A stretch of 64,000 nucleotides of DNA from Hexactinellida sp. DTS-2022 (Eukaryota; Porifera; Hexactinellida): contig JAPNXP010000004.1 in NCBI GenBank assembly GCA_028753945.1, forward strand, positions 1,178,001-1,242,000, written 5' to 3'. A program made the translations under genes and the position numbers. This document shows positions 58,431 to 64,000 of this stretch, piece after piece. The notes under the pieces were generated by a model. It did no database searches. It had not been told where the DNA came from and saw nothing but the letters and a program-made list of their open reading frames with translations. How positions within the stretch are numbered: position 1 is the first letter of the stretch; the number at the start of each line of letters is the position of its first letter.

Positions 58431-60375
58431 ATGTCAATAAATATAACTATCGCAAGTTGAAACAATAGAGAAGATTTAACAATTTCAATCAATATAATTA
58501 TTACAGGTAAAGACAATTAAATAGAAGCCAGCTCGAATTCACAAGTTCAATCAATATAATTATCGCAAGTTGAAACAATGGAATTAGATTTAACAGTTTT
58601 ATTGAAATTGAAGTGTGAGTAAACAAAGAAATTTAAACCTCCATTTATGGCAGAAATAAAACCCTTTAGTTAAAGTTTTTTTCTTCCATCAGACGCAGAA
58701 TTTTATGGTGAATCCAAATGTGAAATAAAATTAGGGGGTTTAATAAAACATTTTTTGAGTTAAGGATCAGACAAATTTTGAAAGGTGTTAAAAGTGTGTG
58801 AAAAATTTTTTAATAAAAAAACGTAACCCCAGGTGCAAATTAGACGGTCCAACCGCACCTACATGCCAAGTTTCAGCCCATTAACTATAAAGCTCTGGCC
58901 AGGGCACCGTCTACGGAGAAAAAAGAAAAAAGAAATCCAAAATTGCAGCTGTGCCGACGCATGTTCCTTTGGTGGCACTATATTTTTGTGTTGTTTATTG
59001 ATAGTGCCTCCAAAGGAACATGCTGTCGGCGCAGGCTGCAATTTTGGATTTTTTTTCGCTAAGTCATCAACGTCCAAGGTGTGAAGAAGCATTTGTTATT
59101 TGGTCCAAGTCACAAGGAACGGTAGATAAATTTGAAGTTTGTTTCTATCATAAACCATCTAGACTTTAGAGTTTAATGCCATTCATTCATTATGTATTGA
59201 TAATAAATTATATTATTAGTTATTTATTTTAGCAATGTTATCCACGGTTGGTTGAGTTGAGTCAACAAATTCATTATATTATATTATTATATTTAATCCA
59301 TTGTATAGTAATACTACAATTAAATAGAAGCCAGCTGGAATTTATAAGTTAAATCAATTTAATTATTGCAAGTTGAAACAATAGTGAAAGATTTAACAAG
59401 TTAAATCAATATAAATATTACAAGTTGAAACAATGGAATTAGATTTCACAGTTTTACAGTAATTGAAGTGTGAGTAAACAAAGAAATTTCAACCCCTATT
59501 TATGGCAGAAATTAAACCCTTTATTATTGAAAATTTTCTTCTCCCATCAGACGCAGAATTTTATGGTGAATCCAAATATGAAATAAAATTTTGGGGTTTA
59601 TAAAAACATATTTTGAGTTATGGACCAGACAAATTTTGAAAGGTATTAAAGATGTGTCCAAAATTTGTTAATCAAAAATCGTGACCCCAGGTGCAAATTA
59701 GACGGTCCCATCGCACCTACATGACAAGTTTCAGCCCATCAACTATAAAGCTCTGGCCAGGGCACCGTCTACGGAGAAAATAAAAATAAAAAAATCCAAA
59801 ATTGCAGCTGTGCCGACGCATGTTCCTTTGGTGGCACTATATTTTGTTGGTTGTTTATTGATAGTGCCTCCAAAGGAACATGCTGTCGGCGCAGGCTGCA
59901 ATTTTGGATTTTTTTTCGCCAAATCATCAACGCCCAAGGTGTGAAGAAGCATGTGTTAATTGGTCCGAGTCACAAGGAACGGTAGATAAATTTGAAGTTT
60001 GTTTCTATCTTAAACCATCTTGAGTTTGATGCCATTCATTCATTATGTATTGAAAATAAATTATATTATTAGTTATTTATATTAGCATTGTTATCCACGG
60101 TTGAGTTGAATTAAGTCAACAAATTCCTTATATTATATTATTTTATTTAATCCATTGTATAGTAATACTACAATTAAATAGAAGCCAGCAGGAATTTATA
60201 AGTTAAATCAATATAATTATCGCAAGTTGAATCACTAGAGTAGGATTTAACAAATTAAATCAATATAATTATTACAAGTTGAAACAATGGAATTAGATTT
60301 CACAGTTTTATTGAAATTGAAGTGTGAGTAAACAAAGAAATTTCAACCCCCATTAATGGCAGAAATTAAACCAAA
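58430..60375. repeat. tandem array of about 857-bp units with central palindromes
   Basis: GAAGTGTGAGTAAACAAAG occurs at about 58609, 59466 and 60321, so the period is about 855-859 bp. The palindromes at 58936-59053 and 59793-59911 lie at the same place in each unit. A further partial unit is at 61500-62400. The frames in the palindromes are artefacts. Confidence 0.85.
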
Positions 60376-60469
60376 AATTTGGATTTTTTGATTTAATAAA
60401 GAAAATCATGATTTTTATCAACTCTGCCCATGGGTATGGGATCCCCATGGTAATAATTCCCATACCCAC

Positions 60470-60560
60470 GGCAACCCTGCTGGTTCTGCGGGCCAAAACT
60501 CTAATTTTGGCTTAATGATTAAGTTAATCTAATTTCACATTTAGAAATTATATTTCTTCA
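60470..60560 (+). pseudogene. intron flank of a lost SRCR unit
   Basis: CTGCTGGTTCTGCGGGCCAAA, TAATTTTGGCTTAATG and TTAAGTTAATCT match the sequence directly downstream of the SRCR donors after units 3 and 5. No SRCR exon precedes it; instead there is a short CCATACCCA/TGGGTATGG inverted repeat (60427-60470). Confidence 0.7.
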
Positions 60561-60832
60561 CTTAGTTTACTAATCCGAACAAATTTACTACTCGGAACAT
60601 GGCCTGTAGCCAGAACTTTATTGTAAGTGGAACTTTGAGTTTAATATATTCTAACTGAAAATCCTAGGCATGTTCAACAGAGTTTAATAGGATAGTAAAT
60701 TCAGGGGGGCTCAGCCCCCCCCCCCATCCCCTCTCTAGCTAGCTTGCTAGTCTACGTATATCGGAACAGAAATTTTTGAATCAGAATTCCGCTGTTCGTT
60801 TAGCGAGTTTCTACTGGACAAGGGTGTGGTTC

Positions 60833-61238
60833 AGAGTGGACCATGGGTCGATGGGTCATGGGTCATGGGTCAGATGGGTCACCTAAATCGATGGGTCAGA
60901 TGGGTCATGGGTCACGGCTCCGTGACCCATGACCCATGACCCATTTGGAATTTCAATGTATTCTTCAGCTAAAATACGAATCACTCATCATCATCATTAT
61001 TATAATAACATTAATGTGCATTGAAATACTAAACATATTCGACATTGCAACAAATAGGTTTGTTGAGGTAATTTATACTGTTATTCTGTTATTCTGTTAT
61101 TCTGTTAATGTTACAGTATAGTATATAGATATTTATATTGTGTGATGGGTCAATGGGTCACTCGATGGGTCATGGGTCAATGGGTCATGGGTCAGATGGG
61201 TCATGGGTCACCAATGTTGACCCATGGTCCACCCTAGT
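60833..61238. mobile_element. element with ATGGGTC arrays at both ends
   Basis: The left side GAGTGGACCATGGGTC and the right side, inverted, GGGTGGACCATGGGTC enclose arrays of 8-9 bp ATGGGTC(A) words (60841-60945, inverted from 60918; and 61143-61215). An ATTCTGTT triple repeat lies at about 61082-61104. No target duplication was identified. Confidence 0.6.
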
Positions 61239-61351
61239 GTGGTTGGTTAACCGTTTTGATGCCACGGTTACGATTGCTGTTCACACAACGGTTAATCGGT
61301 TAACCACTACTGAAAGTTAAAACAAAATATATACACGTAGACAGGGCCGGC

Positions 61352-61463
61352 GCCACTGGTAGTGTCCTGGGTGTCCGGACACCCACTGCCTCAAGGAAAT
61401 GAAGTGGTGACACCCACTAGACTATACAGTACACCCACACCTCATAACACGTGGCGCCGGCAA
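61352..61463. mobile_element. CAGGGCCGGCGCCAC element fragment
   Basis: CAGGGCCGGCGCCACTGG near 61352 and GTGGCGCCGGC near 61451 look like inverted termini. A second piece with the same ACACGTGGCGCCGGCAATGG lies at 62415-62490, so the element has been duplicated together with its flanks. Confidence 0.5.
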
Positions 61464-61742
61464 TGGTAGATATTTTCTTCATAATGCACGATTGAAAAAT
61501 CGTGCATTATGAAGAGGTGTAGAATTTAATTCTCTATCGAATGCATCTAAATTTAATTTTCGGGCACCGTTTATTGTTCGTTTTCAAACATTAAACAGGT
61601 GCAAAAAAGTGGCCAAAAATTTTTAATAAAAAATCGTGACCCCAGGTGCACATCTGTAACCCATGAGACACATATCCTGAATATTTGGGCTCTTAGTAAA
61701 TAAAACTCTGTTCTGTGGAGAGGCTACGGATAAATAATAAAA

Positions 61743-61863
61743 TCAAAAATTGCAGCCTGTGCCGACGCATGTTCCTTTGGTGGCACTATATTTTGTTGTT
61801 GGTTTATTGATAGTGCCTCCTAAGGTACATGCTGTCGGCGCAGGCTGTAATTTTGGATTTTTT
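61743..61863. repeat. palindrome-family repeat
   Basis: Arms AAAAATTGCAGCCTGTGCCGAC and GTCGGCGCAGGCTGTAATTTTGG, loop TATTTTGTTGTTGG. It is followed by the same unit body as 59060-59440. Confidence 0.8.
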
Positions 61864-62862
61864 TTCGCCAAGTCATCAACGCCCATGGTGTGAAGAAGCA
61901 TTGTTATTTGGTCCGAGTCACAAGGAACGGTAGATAAATTGAACTTTGTTTCTATCATAAACCATCAAGAGTTTAATGCCATTCATTCATTATGTATTGA
62001 TAATAAAATATATTATTAGTAATTTATTTTAGCAATGTTATCCACGGTGATTTGAGTTTAGTCAACAAATTCCTTATACATATTATTATATTTTATTTAA
62101 TCCATTGTATAGTTATACTAGAATTAAATAGAAGCCAGCTGGAATTTATAAGTTGAATCAATTTAATTATCGCAAGTTGAAACAAAGTGAAAGATTTAAC
62201 AACTTAAATCAATATTATTATTACAAGTTAAGCAATGGAATTAGATTTCACAGTTTTATTGAAATTGAAGTGTTGAGTAAACAAAGGAATTTCAACCCCA
62301 AATTATGGCAGAAATTAAACCAATTTTAACAGATTTTCTTCTCCCATCAGACGCAGAATTTTAAAATGAATCTAAATATGAAATAAAATTTTGGGGTTTA
62401 TTAAAACATATTGACACCCACTAGACTATACAGTGGACACCCACTACACCCACACCTCATAACACGTGGCGCCGGCAATGGTAGATATTTTCTCAGTAAA
62501 TATTTTCATTGTAGCACCAGTAAGACATTTTTTTAGCCAAGTACTCTATAAGTACAAATTTCAATCAGCATACAAGTTTGTCAATTCAGGTTACTCATAT
62601 GTACACTGTGTTGTCACCAAGATATATCGTGTGACTATCGGTAATAAGATAAAAATTTATTATTTTCTAAACAAAACGAGTACAAATTAACACTTTTATC
62701 CAAAATTATACACTTATAATGATAATATTAACATATCTGTTAAATGATCATTAAAATTTGTAACAGTTAACCGGTATTAGCGACGGCTAACAAGTTAACT
62801 GGTTGAACGAATCCAGGCTTCACTGTAGTAATCCGAGCATCTTTATTATATATTTATCTAAG

Positions 62863-63136
62863 TCAACTACAAAATGATCCTAAGCATGGGCTCATGGAGT
62901 TAGCATGAGCTATATCTAACTTGGAAAATGACTTCCCTCCTGACGAGGATGCTAATAAGTGGTCAATACGAGGAAAGGGATTTGAATCTACCTTCGAAGA
63001 AATGTTTGCGGTTACCTTGTACTCCCCACAAATACGCACCGAGCCATCACCATTTACAATCAGCACTATCGAGGCTGCCCATTCGAGAACCGAACAAATT
63101 CATATACTTCTTGGCATTTCAGTCTATCAAGTTTAA
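62863..63136 (-). pseudogene. Ty3/gypsy reverse-transcriptase fossil
   Basis: The minus-strand segment reads DGSVRICGEYKVTAN, SNPFPRIDHLLAS and GGKSFSKLDIAHA, which are the primer-grip and motif A blocks of Ty3/gypsy reverse transcriptase. The segment just upstream continues in another frame (a frameshift near 63070), and nothing recognisable follows motif A. It belongs to a lineage different from the element at 14964-19660. Confidence 0.85.
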
Positions 63137-63240
63137 GAGCAAATAAAACACATACATTGAAAGAATGATCATTTGTTAAAAAAATTTGAATTATCTACAG
63201 GAAAACTTTCAAAATCCCTTTACTTTTGCCCTGTAATATG

Positions 63241-64000
63241 TACAGAGTACAATGCAATTTGTTTAGGGAATTATTCCTTGTAAGTTAATCAAATTCTCAC
63301 ACAAAAACTGTTAAGGTTTACTAAATTTTCATCAGCTAATAGTACAGTGTTTCCAGAAAGGCCACTGTCGAAAAGCTGACAACCTGTGTTTCTCACCCGG
63401 GGAAGGTAATCAAATTCTTGATCTTAAAATATCCCAAATGATCAAAAATGCAAGAAATGAATACTCCGAATGTAGGTTTGTATCAGATAATAATCCGTTT
63501 ATTGTAAATTAAGAACTATCGGGATAATTCCACATCAAAATTAGGAAATAATATGGGATATATTGTGCAGGCATCTTGTATTATCTCGAAATAATTCGCT
63601 TTACTGCATATAAGAGCACTTAATGTGAGATTAACAATCTACAAACAAATTATTTCTTGCATTTTTGATTATTTGTGAAATAATATGAATTCAAAAATTG
63701 AATTACGATGCTAAAATATTGATTTTTGATTGGTCCTCTCAAAATAGTCTTGGAGGTATGATATTGTAATGAATCCCTAAATAAGCAAAATATACCATAT
63801 TTCTACAGCTCCCACGGATCTAAAAGAATTATGTTTTTTGCGCCACCTTTGTGGAGTACCACCATAAATTTAGTGTTAAATTGTATAAATTCGAGTTCAA
63901 TTTTCAGAAGGTTTATTGGCTCTTATTAGTTTCAAAACCAAATTGGAATTTAATTTTGCTTACCAAACGGTGGGTATATTTCTAATAAAAATTTAAAAAT
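63241..64000. other. third copy of the post-SRCR intron block
   Basis: Parallels 12255-13590 (TTATTCCTTGTAAGTTA, ATGAATACTCCGAA, CAGCTCCCACGGATCTAAAA, GGTTTATTGGCTCTTA) without the MITE at 13117. With 60470 it defines a sixth SRCR unit whose exon is missing. Confidence 0.75.

Noticed and set aside
58833..59952. Frames containing PTACSFGGTINK or KKNPKLQPAP
   Set aside because: They occur only in the palindrome-family repeats, on both strands, and change with each copy.
60841..60945. ATGGGTC repeats as telomere-like sequence
   Set aside because: The word is not TTAGGG-like, arrays are in both orientations and enclosed by inverted ends.

Overview
The window is AT-rich nuclear DNA from an animal. 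It has spliced, repeat-laden, intron-dominated architecture, scavenger-receptor cysteine-rich (SRCR) exons with phase-1 boundaries, an animal-type Helitron and a Ty3/gypsy element. A marine invertebrate, most plausibly a sponge, fits best: SRCR exon expansions, compact repeats and an extremely AT-rich background. The species call is inference only; nothing here proves it.

Layout. 1-1052 (minus): the 5' part of an unidentified Cys-rich protein gene that runs off the left edge. 3375-42185 (plus): five near-identical, intron-separated SRCR exons at 3375, 9053, 11543, 27787 and 41880. Each is about 101-102 codons with symmetric phase 1-1 ends, so they could be cassettes of one large secreted or membrane receptor gene. 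The introns between them hold almost all the mobile DNA. A sixth unit survives only as intron flanks near 60470 and 63241-64000. No signal peptide, transmembrane or terminal exon could be recognised. 14964-19660 (minus): a nearly complete Ty3/gypsy retrotransposon with 151-bp LTRs and two frameshifts, inserted in one arm of a large interrupted inverted repeat (about 14340-26100). About 47800-58047 (minus): a Helitron with a multi-exon Rep-helicase gene that continues into an endonuclease/exonuclease/phosphatase domain and an OTU cysteine-protease domain. It is split by a decayed Mutator-like (MULE) transposon. A 29-30 bp minisatellite lies directly beyond its 3' end. 58430-62400: about 857-bp tandem units of a palindrome-bearing repeat, then an ATGGGTC-rich element, then a small Ty3/gypsy reverse-transcriptase fossil.

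The strongest new information is historical. Because the SRCR units and the large inverted repeat are internally duplicated, many insertions have an 'empty' sister copy inside the same window. That fixes element ends and target-site duplications to the base: several hAT-like elements with 8-bp duplications, a 2.6-kb inverted-repeat element with a 7-bp duplication, a TA-flanked element and the gypsy element. The repeats also include a family of dispersed sequences carrying four short stable hairpins in a row, a 369-bp near-perfect palindrome, and a 10-copy family of about 120-bp inverted repeats.

The coding content with real function is therefore the SRCR exons, possibly the left-edge gene, and the transposon genes. 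Most other open frames are repeat sequence read by chance.
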